The translations under genes were made by a program, and so were the position numbers. From assembly GCF_000502955.1 (NCBI RefSeq), contig NZ_AYWO01000001.1, forward strand, positions 72,022-114,053: 42,032 bases of DNA, read 5' to 3'. Of this stretch, positions 15,927 to 24,081 are shown piece by piece. Under the pieces are notes generated by a model, which ran no database searches, was not told the origin of the DNA, and saw nothing but the letters and a program-made list of their open reading frames with translations. Within the stretch, counting starts at the first letter, position 1. Every line of letters starts with the position of its first letter. This stretch comes from Mesorhizobium sp. LNHC252B00. Its GTDB lineage: Bacteria > Pseudomonadota > Alphaproteobacteria > Rhizobiales > Rhizobiaceae.

Positions 15927-17464
15927 GCGGTTCCCCCAGTGTCTGGCCGCGCCAGCTTCTCGATCTCGGGCCAATGCGGTTCGAGCGCACCGGCTATGCG
16001 GCCATAGAGGGAAAAGCGCTCGTTGAACACAGCACTTGAGGCCGGCACTGGCTCGTATTGGCGCGCCGTCATGCCGGCCTGCGTGGCACCTTGTTGCGGC
16101 GTCGCGAATATGCCGACCGCGGCACCCGCGCAAAGGGCAGCGCCAAAGGCCGCGGCCTCGTCGGTCGAGGTGATGGTGACCGGGGCGTTCAGCACATCGG
16201 CAAACATCTGGACAAAAGCCGGATTGCGCGAACCGCCGCCGGTCAGGCGGATCTCGCTGATAGGAAAGCCCTCGCGCAAGGCTTCGACATGGGTGCGATG
16301 ATTGAAAGCAATGCCCTCCAGAACCGCCTTGAGCATATCGCCGCGATCGTGCCAGCCGTGCAGGCCGACAAAGCTGCCGCTGGCGAAATCGCCAAACGGG
16401 GAGCCGAACAGATAGGGGTGAAACAGGATGGTCGACCGCTTCTTCAGCGCCACGTCGATCTCTGCTGCAAGCAACTCATGGATCGAGCCACCATCGACCG
16501 ATGCCTTTTCCTGCTCCGAGCGGCAAAACGTATCGAGAAACCAGTCATAGTTTGCGGTCGAGGCCGGCGAGATCGCCATATTGTTCCAGCGGCCTGCGTC
16601 GATGGCGTTGCGGCAGAACCAGCGCGGGTCGACGCGCGGTTCCGAAGAGACGACTTCGTTGATGGAATAGGTCCCGGCGACGATGGCGAGCATGCCCTCC
16701 TCATGGCCGCCCATGCCAAGGGCCGAGGCGGTCACGTCATGCAGTCCGCACGCGACGGGTGTCCCCTTGCGAAGGCCAGTCACTTCGGCGGCCTCAGCAG
16801 TGACGTGGCCGACTATGTCAGCCGAATGCGCCATCGGCGGCAGCGCGTCGAAAAGACCATCCAGTCCGAAGATGCGCATCGCTTCCGGCGCGAAGGCTTG
16901 CGTGCGGACATCCGTGAATGAGGTGCTGGCCTCGGTACGGTCGGTGCCGATCGTGCCCGACAGGCAAAAGCGCAGCCAGTCCTTGCAGGCCAGTATATGC
17001 CAGATGCGCCCGTAGCGGTCTGGCTCGTTCTTCCTGATCCAGGCTAGCAGCGCCGATGGAGCCGAGACGTGCGGCGCCTGGCCGGTGCGCGCCAACGCAT
17101 CTTCGAAGACCCCGTCCGCCGACCATTGTTCTACAATCTCGCCGGCGCGGCTGTCGAGCGACAGGATTCCAGGCCCCAGCGGCCGACGATCCTGGTCGAG
17201 CAGGTAGAGACCGTCGCCATGCGCGGTCGCCGCCACCGCCCTGATATCGTCTGCCGGGCGGCCACAGAGGGCGATCGCCTCCTTGATTGCGTCGGCGGTG
17301 GCCTGCCAGAGGCCGGCCATGTCGCGCTCCACCCAGCGCGCATGGGGCATCGATTGCGGCACCCGCCGACGCGCCACGGACAACTGAGTGCCATCGGTAT
17401 CGAAGATCACCGCCTTGGTAACCGTGAGACCGTTATCGATTCCGAGCAAACTGGGCACGGTCAC
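15923..17464 (-). CDS. FGGY-family carbohydrate kinase, unknown polyol/sugar substrate
   Basis: The protein is 513 aa. It begins SLLGIDNGLTVTKAVIFD (phosphate-1 motif) and later has ACGLHDVTASALGMGG, the region of the catalytic Asp, and LTGGGSRNPAFVQMFADVL, the adenosine site. It is a normal-length FGGY kinase, related in plan to EryA but with clearly different sequence; L-xylulose or polyol kinases are plausible relatives. It is the first gene of a three-gene operon with 4-nt overlaps: kinase, DeoR regulator, GlpD-like dehydrogenase. The order kinase plus FAD dehydrogenase implies polyol to polyol phosphate to ketose phosphate. Confidence 0.85.
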   Translation of the reverse strand: MTVPSLLGIDNGLTVTKAVIFDTDGTQLSVARRRVPQSMPHARWVERDMAGLWQATADAIKEAIALCGRPADDIRAVAATAHGDGLYLLDQDRRPLGPGILSLDSRAGEIVEQWSADGVFEDALARTGQAPHVSAPSALLAWIRKNEPDRYGRIWHILACKDWLRFCLSGTIGTDRTEASTSFTDVRTQAFAPEAMRIFGLDGLFDALPPMAHSADIVGHVTAEAAEVTGLRKGTPVACGLHDVTASALGMGGHEEGMLAIVAGTYSINEVVSSEPRVDPRWFCRNAIDAGRWNNMAISPASTANYDWFLDTFCRSEQEKASVDGGSIHELLAAEIDVALKKRSTILFHPYLFGSPFGDFASGSFVGLHGWHDRGDMLKAVLEGIAFNHRTHVEALREGFPISEIRLTGGGSRNPAFVQMFADVLNAPVTITSTDEAAAFGAALCAGAAVGIFATPQQGATQAGMTARQYEPVPASSAVFNERFSLYGRIAGALEPHWPEIEKLARPDTGGTA

Positions 17465-17580
17465 CGCCTCTTTCAGCGACTGGCAATGCGCACTGCAAGC
17501 TTATCCTGCAGGCTGGGGCAAGGGTGACAGACATAGCGGCGATCGACGAGCAACGGTGATACAAAAGCGATGGCATCCAA

Positions 17581-17592
17581 CGGATTAATCGA
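17581..17592. promoter_or_regulatory. Candidate operator, proximal copy (CGGATTAATCGA)
   Basis: CGGATTAATCGA contains the palindrome GATTAATC. It lies directly downstream of the -10 box of the kinase promoter, where a bound repressor would block transcription. An exact inverted copy is found at 17749-17760. The regulator is probably the DeoR protein encoded in the operon, which is inferred. Confidence 0.5.
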
Positions 17593-17621
17593 ACCATATA
17601 TCGATGTTAATTTAACGTCAA
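17593..17621 (-). promoter_or_regulatory. Promoter of the kinase-DeoR-dehydrogenase operon
   Basis: On the minus strand: -35 TTGACG (17616-17621), 17-nt spacer, -10 TATGGT (17593-17598). The spacer holds GTTA-AAT-TAAC. On the plus strand, GATGTTAA-T-TTAACGTC (17603-17619) is a 17-bp palindrome with one mismatch. The -35 and spacer half are nearly identical to the eryD promoter, at a similar distance (about 150 nt) from the start codon. Confidence 0.65.
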
Positions 17622-17982
17622 TCTATGAGACAACCCTTTTTACGCGCGCGTCAAAATGGACATCAATGGTTATAGAATTCTGATTTAATTCGATTTTTTG
17701 TCGATAAAAATATCCCACCAGGATCGTTCAATCGGCCGCCGATCGCCATCGATTAATCCGCAAAGCCGGAGCATGGCAACTGCCTCAGGTTGCGGTATCA
17801 AGGTCTGTTAAGAGCTCACAATCTGCCGAGACAGCAACAGAGTGAAAAACGTCGCGACAGCAGGCACCTTCCCCATCCGAGAAAGGTCCAAATTACATCA
17901 GAGGGGACCATCCGCAATGAGTGTCAAACCGCATCGGTGTGGTTGTCTGGATCGGATGCACCTGCTCCCATTTGGCAAAGAA
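17622..17982. other. Gene-free AT-rich region upstream of the kinase operon
   Basis: About 360 bases with no supported gene. The first half is unusually AT-rich for this genome, with runs such as GATTTAATTCGATTTTTTG near 17682-17700. It holds the distal operator copy at 17749-17760. Open frames on the plus strand at 17790-18177 lack a ribosome-binding site and any domain, and they run into the antisense of the binding-protein gene. Confidence 0.55.
17749..17760. promoter_or_regulatory. Candidate operator, distal inverted copy (TCGATTAATCCG)
   Basis: TCGATTAATCCG is the exact reverse complement of the 12 bases at 17581-17592. The two are 156 bp apart, with the promoter between them and next to the proximal copy. 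This spacing is suitable for a repression loop. Confidence 0.45.
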
Positions 17983-18008
17983 CCCCGCGACCGTTTCCGG
18001 TCGCGGGG
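17983..18008 (-). terminator. Terminator of the arabinofuranosidase/ABC operon
   Basis: A perfect 10-bp stem, CCCCGCGACC/GGTCGCGGGG, with a 6-nt loop, 31 nt after the stop of the binding-protein gene. On the minus strand it is followed by TTCTTT. It ends the operon that begins with the arabinofuranosidase gene. Confidence 0.75.
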
Positions 18009-18039
18009 CGTTGGGAGCGTTCTCGGGAAGAGCTGGTGG

Positions 18040-19359
18040 TCAAATGTTGGCGAGCAACTCGTTGACGCGGCTTTCCATGTCGGCAAGGGCGGCGTCGACG
18101 TCTTTCTGGCCAGTGATTGCAGCGCTCATCTCTTCGCCGACAATGTCCTGGATCGCAAACTGACGCTGCACGGCTGACGGCAGCGGCCTGCCGAGATCGG
18201 CGACAGCGGCGATCGTGTTGCGATGCGGCAGCGCCTTGAAGGCATCCGAGGTGATGATGGCCTTGTATGCCGGCAGGTGGCCGGTGCGCGACCATTCGAA
18301 GTCGTTGTCGGCGAAGAACTTCAGGAACTTGCCGATGGCCGCGGTCTGTTCAGGCGTGCGGTCCTTCTGCGAGACTGCCCAGGTGTGGCCATCGGCATAT
18401 TGCGCATGGGCACCGCCAAAAAGCTGCGGATATGGGTACACAGCGTAGCCGCCTTTGTTGAGCGCCGTGCCCTTGGTTTGGGACTGGGCATTGTTGTCGC
18501 CGACGACCCATGTGCCGTTGAGCTGAACGCCACCGTCACCGGCAAGAAAAGCGTTGATCGCGCCGCCGTAGTCGAGATCCTTGGTGGTGTAGCCCTTGTC
18601 GAAGATCGCCTTGTACATCTCGACGACCTTCTTGGCTTCCGGTGTATTCAGCTTCACATGCTTCGGATCGGCAAAGAAGTCGGAATCCTGTTGAAAGAGA
18701 TAGGTGTAGAGATTGCGCGTGTAGAGTGCCGTCTCATTAGCCAGGTTCTGAACGAAGTAGGGCTTGCCGGTCTTCTGCTTGAACTGTTCGGCCTGGGCGA
18801 GCAATTCCTCGGGCGACTTCGGAAGCATCGGCGTGCCGTCGGCATTGACGAGCCCGGCCTGTTTGAAGAGATCCATGTTGATGTGATAGAGCATCGTCCA
18901 GCTGTCGATCGGCAGGCCGTAGATCTTGCCGTCTTTGGTGGCACCGTTGCGCGCTGCGTCCGTGAAGGCTTCAGGTGTGACGCCGACGGACTTCAAGAGA
19001 TCGTCGAGCGGCATCAACAGCCCCTTGGACTGGTAGTCCGACAGCGCGGATTCATGGATGGTGACGATGTCCGGGGCATCGCCCGAAGCGAATTGCGCGG
19101 TCAACTGGTCATAGCCCGGCCATTCCACGGTGCTGACGCTGACATGCACATCGGGGTTGTCGGCGTTGAACTTGTTGATCAGCGAGGTGATGATGCCGCA
19201 TTCACCAACAGCCTTGGTGACATCGGTGTTGGTGCCGAAATCGGCATCGCAGGCACCGAAAAAGCGCTGTACCGTCAGCTCCGTTGCCGCAAAGCCTGGG
19301 CTTGCGAGCATCATTACCCCCGCGGAGACCGCGGCAAACAGTATTTTCTTCATTCTCAT
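18040..19359 (-). CDS. ABC importer periplasmic sugar-binding protein (family 1)
   Basis: The protein is 439 aa. It has a signal peptide MRMKKILFAAVSAGVM ending near SPGFA, then a large MalE-like binding fold with VSVSTVEWPGYDQLTAQF and GDAPDIVTIHESALSDYQ. The AGGAGG 7 nt before 19359 fixes the start. It binds the substrate for the two permeases at 19453 and 20298 and the ATPase at 21235. As the operon opens with a GH51 arabinofuranosidase, the ligand is probably an arabinose-containing oligosaccharide. It is last in the operon and is followed by a strong terminator, and it is separated from the permease by 93 nt. Confidence 0.88.
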   Translation of the reverse strand: MRMKKILFAAVSAGVMMLASPGFAATELTVQRFFGACDADFGTNTDVTKAVGECGIITSLINKFNADNPDVHVSVSTVEWPGYDQLTAQFASGDAPDIVTIHESALSDYQSKGLLMPLDDLLKSVGVTPEAFTDAARNGATKDGKIYGLPIDSWTMLYHINMDLFKQAGLVNADGTPMLPKSPEELLAQAEQFKQKTGKPYFVQNLANETALYTRNLYTYLFQQDSDFFADPKHVKLNTPEAKKVVEMYKAIFDKGYTTKDLDYGGAINAFLAGDGGVQLNGTWVVGDNNAQSQTKGTALNKGGYAVYPYPQLFGGAHAQYADGHTWAVSQKDRTPEQTAAIGKFLKFFADNDFEWSRTGHLPAYKAIITSDAFKALPHRNTIAAVADLGRPLPSAVQRQFAIQDIVGEEMSAAITGQKDVDAALADMESRVNELLANI

Positions 19360-19452
19360 GTCAGTTCCTCCTACTGAGTTTCCGCCACTCCACACTGGAT
19401 TGGCGTCATGCTTTCCATCGCTGCGGCGCACTCCCCCGCCCTGCAATTCTCA

Positions 19453-20301
19453 TTATCGGACCGCGGCGCCGGAGACGGCGGTGACGATGTATTTCTGGAA
19501 AAAGAGGTAGACGATCAGGATCGGCGCGCCGGCGAACACAGCTTGCGCCATCAGGAAGCCGATGCCTTCGGACTGGGCGAAATTCGTCTGTGTCGAAGCC
19601 ATGCCGACGGTCAGCGTGTACATGTCCTTCCTGGTTGCCGAGATCAGCGGCCACAAATAGTCGTTCCAGGCGCCAAGGAAGGTGAAGATGCCGAGCGTTG
19701 CCTGCGCAGGCACGGTGAGCGGCAGCAGCACCTTCCAGAAGGTCCGGAACCGGCTGGCATTGTCCAGCATGGCGGCTTCGTCCAGCTCCTTCGGGATGGC
19801 CTTGAAATATTGGGTCATCAGGAAGACGCCGAACGAAGCCGACAGGCCGGGGAGAATGAGCCCGTGATAGGTGTTGTGGAACTTCAATATGCTGAAGATC
19901 TGGTGGCGGGCGACGAGCACGGCCTGTTCCGGCACCGCCAGACCGAAGAGAACGATCACGAACAGGATGTTTTTGCCGGGGAAGTTCAGACGTGCAAACC
20001 CGTAGCCGGCGAGCGACGACAGGACCAGCGTACCGAGTGTCAGCCCGCCCGAGACGATGATGCTGTTGAGCACCCAGAGAAATACCGATGAGGTGCCGAT
20101 GGTGTTGAAGTAGTTCCTGAGCGTGTAGGGTAGGCGAAAAACCGAATTCGGATCGGCCATCAACTCGGCATTGTCCTTGAGCGACAGGCCGATGACCCAC
20201 AGAACCGGCGCGATCATGGCTATCGAAAGCAGGATGACGAGGGCCAGCAACACGCGGTCGCCAAACGCACGTCCCTTGATGGAAATGGCTGGCGCGCTCA
20301 T
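19453..20301 (-). CDS. ABC importer permease, MalG type
   Basis: The protein is 282 aa with six hydrophobic segments. The cytoplasmic EAA loop that contacts the ATPase is visible as ELDEAAMLDNASRFRTFW followed by KVLLPL. The C-terminus (QKYIVTAVSGAAVR) is typical of the MalG half. It pairs with the MalF-type permease at 20298-21233, and their genes overlap by 4 nt (ATGA at 20298-20301). The start ATG at 20301 is set by that overlap. Inner membrane. Confidence 0.9.
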   Translation of the reverse strand: MSAPAISIKGRAFGDRVLLALVILLSIAMIAPVLWVIGLSLKDNAELMADPNSVFRLPYTLRNYFNTIGTSSVFLWVLNSIIVSGGLTLGTLVLSSLAGYGFARLNFPGKNILFVIVLFGLAVPEQAVLVARHQIFSILKFHNTYHGLILPGLSASFGVFLMTQYFKAIPKELDEAAMLDNASRFRTFWKVLLPLTVPAQATLGIFTFLGAWNDYLWPLISATRKDMYTLTVGMASTQTNFAQSEGIGFLMAQAVFAGAPILIVYLFFQKYIVTAVSGAAVR

Positions 20302-21233
20302 GTCTGATCCGCCTTGTTGCGTGTTACGAGGTATTGGGCCATGGCCGCGATCAGGATCAGAATGAACAGGACCTCCGATGCCGCGGCACCCATGCCCAGA
20401 TCCCAACGACGGAACGCGGTGTCATAGATGTAGAGCACGATCGGCTTGGTGAGGTTGTTAGGGCCGCCGCGCGTCATCAGCCAAGCCTGGCCGAACAGCT
20501 GAAATTGCAGCACGATCTGGATAATGATCACCAGGATGAAAGTGCGTTTGATAGACGGCAGCGTGATCGAGCGCAGCGTCTGCCAGCGATTGGCATTGTC
20601 CAGGGCTGCCGCCTCGTAAACATCCTGCGGGATCTGCTGCAGGGCCGAGAGAAACAGCATCATCGGCAAGCCGATGCACCACCAGACGGTGGCAATGGCG
20701 ATACCGATCATCGCGAGGCTGGGGTCGGAAATGAAAGCCGGGGCGGTTGCGCCGAACCATCCGTAGATCGTCGACAGAAGGCCGACATTCGGAATGAACA
20801 CGATGCGCCAGATCAGCGTGACGATTGTGACCGACAGCACCGAGGAAGAGAAGAACAAGGTCCGCAGCACTGCGGCAGTGCGCGTGCGGCGGTTGAGGCA
20901 AAGCGCGAGGAAAAGGCCGATCAGCGCCAGCGTCGGCACTGTCAGAAGGACGAAGTAGAAGGTGTTCCAGACCGATTGCAGGAAGACCTTGTCGTGAAAC
21001 AGCCTGACATAATTGCCGAGACCGACAAAATCTCCGGACGAGAACGTGTCGGCCTTGTGGAAGCTCAGCCACATCCCCCAGAGGAGCGGAAAGATGAGCA
21101 GCGTCGTGAAGAAGAACAGGAACGGCGCGACGAAAACGAAGTTTCGCCATTGCGGCGCATAGATGTCGACGCTTGGAGCCCTGACGCTCACGGTTGCCAT
21201 CGCGGTCCGCGGCATCGTCAGCCGGTCGGCCAT
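20298..21233 (-). CDS. ABC importer permease, MalF type
   Basis: The protein is 311 aa with about six membrane segments, starting at FVFVAPFLFFFTTLLIFPLL. The EAA loop reads VYEAAALDNANRWQTLRS followed by ITLPSIK. It forms the heterodimeric channel with the next gene's product. The ATPase gene at 21235 ends one base before this gene's start, so translation is coupled. Substrate inferred from the operon as an arabino-oligosaccharide. Confidence 0.9.
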   Translation of the reverse strand: MADRLTMPRTAMATVSVRAPSVDIYAPQWRNFVFVAPFLFFFTTLLIFPLLWGMWLSFHKADTFSSGDFVGLGNYVRLFHDKVFLQSVWNTFYFVLLTVPTLALIGLFLALCLNRRTRTAAVLRTLFFSSSVLSVTIVTLIWRIVFIPNVGLLSTIYGWFGATAPAFISDPSLAMIGIAIATVWWCIGLPMMLFLSALQQIPQDVYEAAALDNANRWQTLRSITLPSIKRTFILVIIIQIVLQFQLFGQAWLMTRGGPNNLTKPIVLYIYDTAFRRWDLGMGAAASEVLFILILIAAMAQYLVTRNKADQT

Positions 21234-21234
21234 A

Positions 21235-22326
21235 TCAAGCCTCCCTCGCGTGCCAGGCGCGGCCGGCCGCGCTGAACAGATGCGACTTCTGGCCGTCGAA
21301 GGCGAGCCCTACCTTGTGGCCGACCGCGACCCGGCTGTTGCCGACATCCGAGCCGACGATCTGCTGGCCATCGCCGAGACGAATGTAGATCAAGGTGCGC
21401 TCGCCAAGCCGCTCGAGCACATCGACCACGCCATCGGCATTGCCCTGCCCGGGAGGAACGATGCGGACATCTTCCGAACGGATGCCGAAGCTGTACTTGT
21501 CATCGGCCAACAGGTCGGAAGAAATCGCGGTCCGAACCGATATACCGTCCGAAAACCTGGCCGTGGCGTTGCCACTCGATCTGTCGAGTGTCGCATCGAT
21601 AAAGTTCATCGCCGGGGCACCGACGAAGCCGGCGACGAATTTGGTCGCGGGGCGCTCGTAGATTTCCATGGGAGAGCCGATCTGCTCGATCCTGCGGTTG
21701 TTCATGACGACGATGCGGTCGGCGAGCGTCATGGCTTCGACCTGATCATGGGTGACGAAGATCATCGTCGATTGCAGGCGCTGGTGAAGCTGGGCAAGTT
21801 CGAGGCGGGTGCGGGTTCGCAGCGCCGCATCCAGATTTGAGAGCGGCTCGTCGAACAGGAAGGCCTTCGGCTCTTTCACGATCGCACGGCCGATGGCAAC
21901 GCGCTGGCGCTGGCCGCCCGAGAGCTGGCCCGGTTTGCGCTCGAGCAAATGCGGCATTTCGAGGATGCGGGCGGCTTCGTTGATCCGCGCGTCAATGACC
22001 TCGCGCGACATGCCGATATTCTCAAGCCCGAAGGCCATGTTGTCGCGTACCGTCATATGCGGATAGAGCGCATAGGACTGGAACACCATGGCAATGCCGC
22101 GCTTGCCCGGCGGCAGATGATCGATACGTTCCCTGTTGATGGCGATCTCGCCGCTATCAACAGTTTCGAGGCCTGCGATCATGCGCAAAAGCGTCGATTT
22201 CCCGCATCCGGATGGACCGAGAAACACGATGAATTCGCGTGCCTTGATGGAGAGCGACAGATCCTCCAGCACCGACATGGCACCGAAGTGCTTGTTCACA
22301 TTCCTGATTTCGATATCGGCCGTCAC
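21235..22326 (-). CDS. ABC importer ATPase, UgpC/MalK type
   Basis: The protein is 363 aa. Walker A is GPSGCGKST (about 37-45), then the Q-loop VFQSYALYPHM, signature LSGGQRQRV, Walker B AFLFDEPLSNLD and the switch His in VTHDQVEAM. The C-terminal third is the OB-like regulatory domain found in MalK-type subunits. A GTG start at 22326 is chosen because GGAGGAG lies 7 nt before it; starts further upstream would place that site inside the gene. It energises the permeases at 19453 and 20298. It lies 48 nt after the arabinofuranosidase gene. Confidence 0.9.
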   Translation of the reverse strand: MTADIEIRNVNKHFGAMSVLEDLSLSIKAREFIVFLGPSGCGKSTLLRMIAGLETVDSGEIAINRERIDHLPPGKRGIAMVFQSYALYPHMTVRDNMAFGLENIGMSREVIDARINEAARILEMPHLLERKPGQLSGGQRQRVAIGRAIVKEPKAFLFDEPLSNLDAALRTRTRLELAQLHQRLQSTMIFVTHDQVEAMTLADRIVVMNNRRIEQIGSPMEIYERPATKFVAGFVGAPAMNFIDATLDRSSGNATARFSDGISVRTAISSDLLADDKYSFGIRSEDVRIVPPGQGNADGVVDVLERLGERTLIYIRLGDGQQIVGSDVGNSRVAVGHKVGLAFDGQKSHLFSAAGRAWHAREA

Positions 22327-22374
22327 GTCGACGCTCCTCCTCAGCGCATGCACTTTCCGACAACAGACCCGAGG

Positions 22375-23886
22375 TCAGAGCTTCAGGCGTATCATCTGGT
22401 AGGAATAGGCCGGCAGCGACAGGCTCAATCTGCCGTCAGTCATCGAGGCGCCCACTCCCTTCCTAGGGCCGACATTGCCGGGATTCTCGGCTGAATTGAC
22501 GGCTTTGAGATCGGCGTGCGTCATCATTTGGTGATCAACGATATCAGCCGCGCCGAAACCAGTGATGTCGATCACGGTTTCGATCGCCTCGCTCGAATGG
22601 CGGTTGACGGCGAAGAAGGTGACATGGCCGGTTTTGGTGTCGTGCACGCCGGCCACATCGACATAGGAGACGTCGCCCGCGACGGCGGATTTGTAGGTCG
22701 GGCTGTCCACCTTCAGATCCAGCGCATTGCCGCGGCCGTAGATCGAGGCATAGAGATAGGGATAGAATATCGTCTGGCGCCATGCCGGGCCGTTGGGAAC
22801 GGTCATGATCGGCGCGATGACGTTCACCAGTTGCGCCAGGCAGGCGATCTTGACCACATCGGAACGACGGATGAAGGTGTTGAGGATCAAGCCGACCTGC
22901 AGCACGTCCTCGAAATTGTAGATGTCCTCGAGCAGCGGCGGCGCAAAGGGCCAGCCGTCATTGCCGCCAAGAATCTTCTTGTCCTGCTCCTTGGAATGGT
23001 ACCAGACGTTCCATTCGTCGAACGAGATGTAGACCTGCTTGCTGGAGCGCTTCTTGGCCTTGATATAGTCGATGACGCCGGCGACCGAGACGATGTAGTC
23101 GTCAAGCTTCTCGCTCATTGCGAGATAGTTCGGCGCGTCATTGGCTTGGTTGTCGAAGTACATATGCAGCGAGATGTAGTCGATCTCGTTGTAGGTGTGG
23201 TCGAGCACGGTCGCTTCCCATTCGGGATAGGTCGGCATCTTGGCATTAGAAGAGCCGCAGACCACCAGTTCGAGCGACTTGGAGAAGGCGCGCATCGCCT
23301 TGGCGGTCTCATGGGCCAAGCGGCCATATTCGTCGGCGGTCTTGTGGCCGATCTGCCAAGGGCCGTCCATCTCGTTGCCGAGGCACCACAGCTTGACGTC
23401 GAAAGGCTCCTGGCGGCCGTTGGCGATGCGCTTGTCGCTCCACTCACTTCCGCCTGGATGATTGGTGTATTCGAGGAAGTTGCGGGCTTCGTCGAGGCCA
23501 CGTGAACCGAGATTTACGGCAAGCATCATCTCGGTGTTGGCGGATGCGCACCAGTCGGCAAATTCATGCAGGCCGACTTCGTTGCTTTCCGACGTGTGCC
23601 AGGCGAGGTCGAGGCGCACCGGGCGCTCTTCCTTGGGGCCGACGCCGTCTTCCCAATTGTAGGCTGAAACGAAATTGCCGCCGGGATAGCGGACGATCGG
23701 AACGTTTAGTTCCCTGACCAGATCGATAACGTCTTGACGCATGCCGTTGGCATCCGCCGTCGGGTGGCCCGGCTCATAGATGCCTGTGTAAACTGCCCGC
23801 CCCAGATGCTCGATAAAGGATCCATACAGCCGCGGATCGATTTCCGAGACAACATAGTGCGGATGCGCCGTTACGGCTGCCTTCAT
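22375..23886 (-). CDS. abfA: Alpha-N-arabinofuranosidase, GH51, intracellular
   Basis: The protein is 503 aa, normal for GH51. The acid/base Glu is about residue 172 in LGNEMDGPW, and the nucleophile Glu is about 291 in SFDEWNVWY. The substrate-loop motif IVRYPGGNFVSAYNWEDG is complete. There is no signal peptide, so it acts in the cytoplasm on oligosaccharides brought in by the ABC importer encoded next. It removes terminal alpha-L-arabinofuranosyl residues, as found in plant arabinan or arabinoxylan fragments. The start ATG at 23886 has GGAGG 5 nt upstream. It is the first gene of the operon, under the operator at 23900-23939. Confidence 0.93.
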   Translation of the reverse strand: MKAAVTAHPHYVVSEIDPRLYGSFIEHLGRAVYTGIYEPGHPTADANGMRQDVIDLVRELNVPIVRYPGGNFVSAYNWEDGVGPKEERPVRLDLAWHTSESNEVGLHEFADWCASANTEMMLAVNLGSRGLDEARNFLEYTNHPGGSEWSDKRIANGRQEPFDVKLWCLGNEMDGPWQIGHKTADEYGRLAHETAKAMRAFSKSLELVVCGSSNAKMPTYPEWEATVLDHTYNEIDYISLHMYFDNQANDAPNYLAMSEKLDDYIVSVAGVIDYIKAKKRSSKQVYISFDEWNVWYHSKEQDKKILGGNDGWPFAPPLLEDIYNFEDVLQVGLILNTFIRRSDVVKIACLAQLVNVIAPIMTVPNGPAWRQTIFYPYLYASIYGRGNALDLKVDSPTYKSAVAGDVSYVDVAGVHDTKTGHVTFFAVNRHSSEAIETVIDITGFGAADIVDHQMMTHADLKAVNSAENPGNVGPRKGVGASMTDGRLSLSLPAYSYQMIRLKL

Positions 23887-23899
23887 GCATTCCTCCCAC

Positions 23900-23939
23900 G
23901 ATATCACAAATGGTGATTTAAATCACCTTATTCGATATC
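23900..23939. promoter_or_regulatory. Symmetric 40-bp operator upstream of the arabinofuranosidase gene
   Basis: The core GGTGATTTAAATCACC (23912-23927) is a perfect 16-bp palindrome. GATATC palindromes lie at 23900-23905 and 23934-23939, each 6 nt from the core, so the whole element has one centre of symmetry. It covers the -10 and transcription start of the promoter at 23937-23965. The 10 bases AAATCACCTT recur upstream of the ArsR-type regulator gene at 25030-25039, which points to that protein as the binder. Confidence 0.65.
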
Positions 23940-23965
23940 AAAGGGAAGCAGCGCTCGTTCGTCAA
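23937..23965 (-). promoter_or_regulatory. Promoter of the arabinofuranosidase/ABC operon
   Basis: On the minus strand: -35 TTGACG (23960-23965), 17-nt spacer, -10 TTTGAT (23937-23942). The -10 box is weak (4 of 6) but overlaps the operator, as expected for a repressed promoter. Confidence 0.45.
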
Positions 23966-24050
23966 GTCAAAAACATCAAAATGTCTGACAAAAGAACGGC
24001 GGCTGCGGTCGTGAATTGAGGTAAGATACTGAAATTGCTTCGCTATCTTT

Positions 24051-24081
24051 AAAACCCGATTTGATGATATCAACTGGTTTT
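24051..24081 (-). terminator. Possible terminator overlapping the end of the ArsR-type gene
   Basis: On the minus strand AAAACC pairs with GGTTTT around an inner TTGAT/ATCAA repeat, and the stem ends in TTTT. It overlaps the stop codon. The AT-rich stem is weak, so this is a tentative call. Confidence 0.3.

Noticed and set aside
17790..18177. Short plus-strand frames between the kinase operon and the binding-protein gene
   Set aside because: They run through the terminator at 17983-18008 into antisense of the binding protein. No domain is recognisable.
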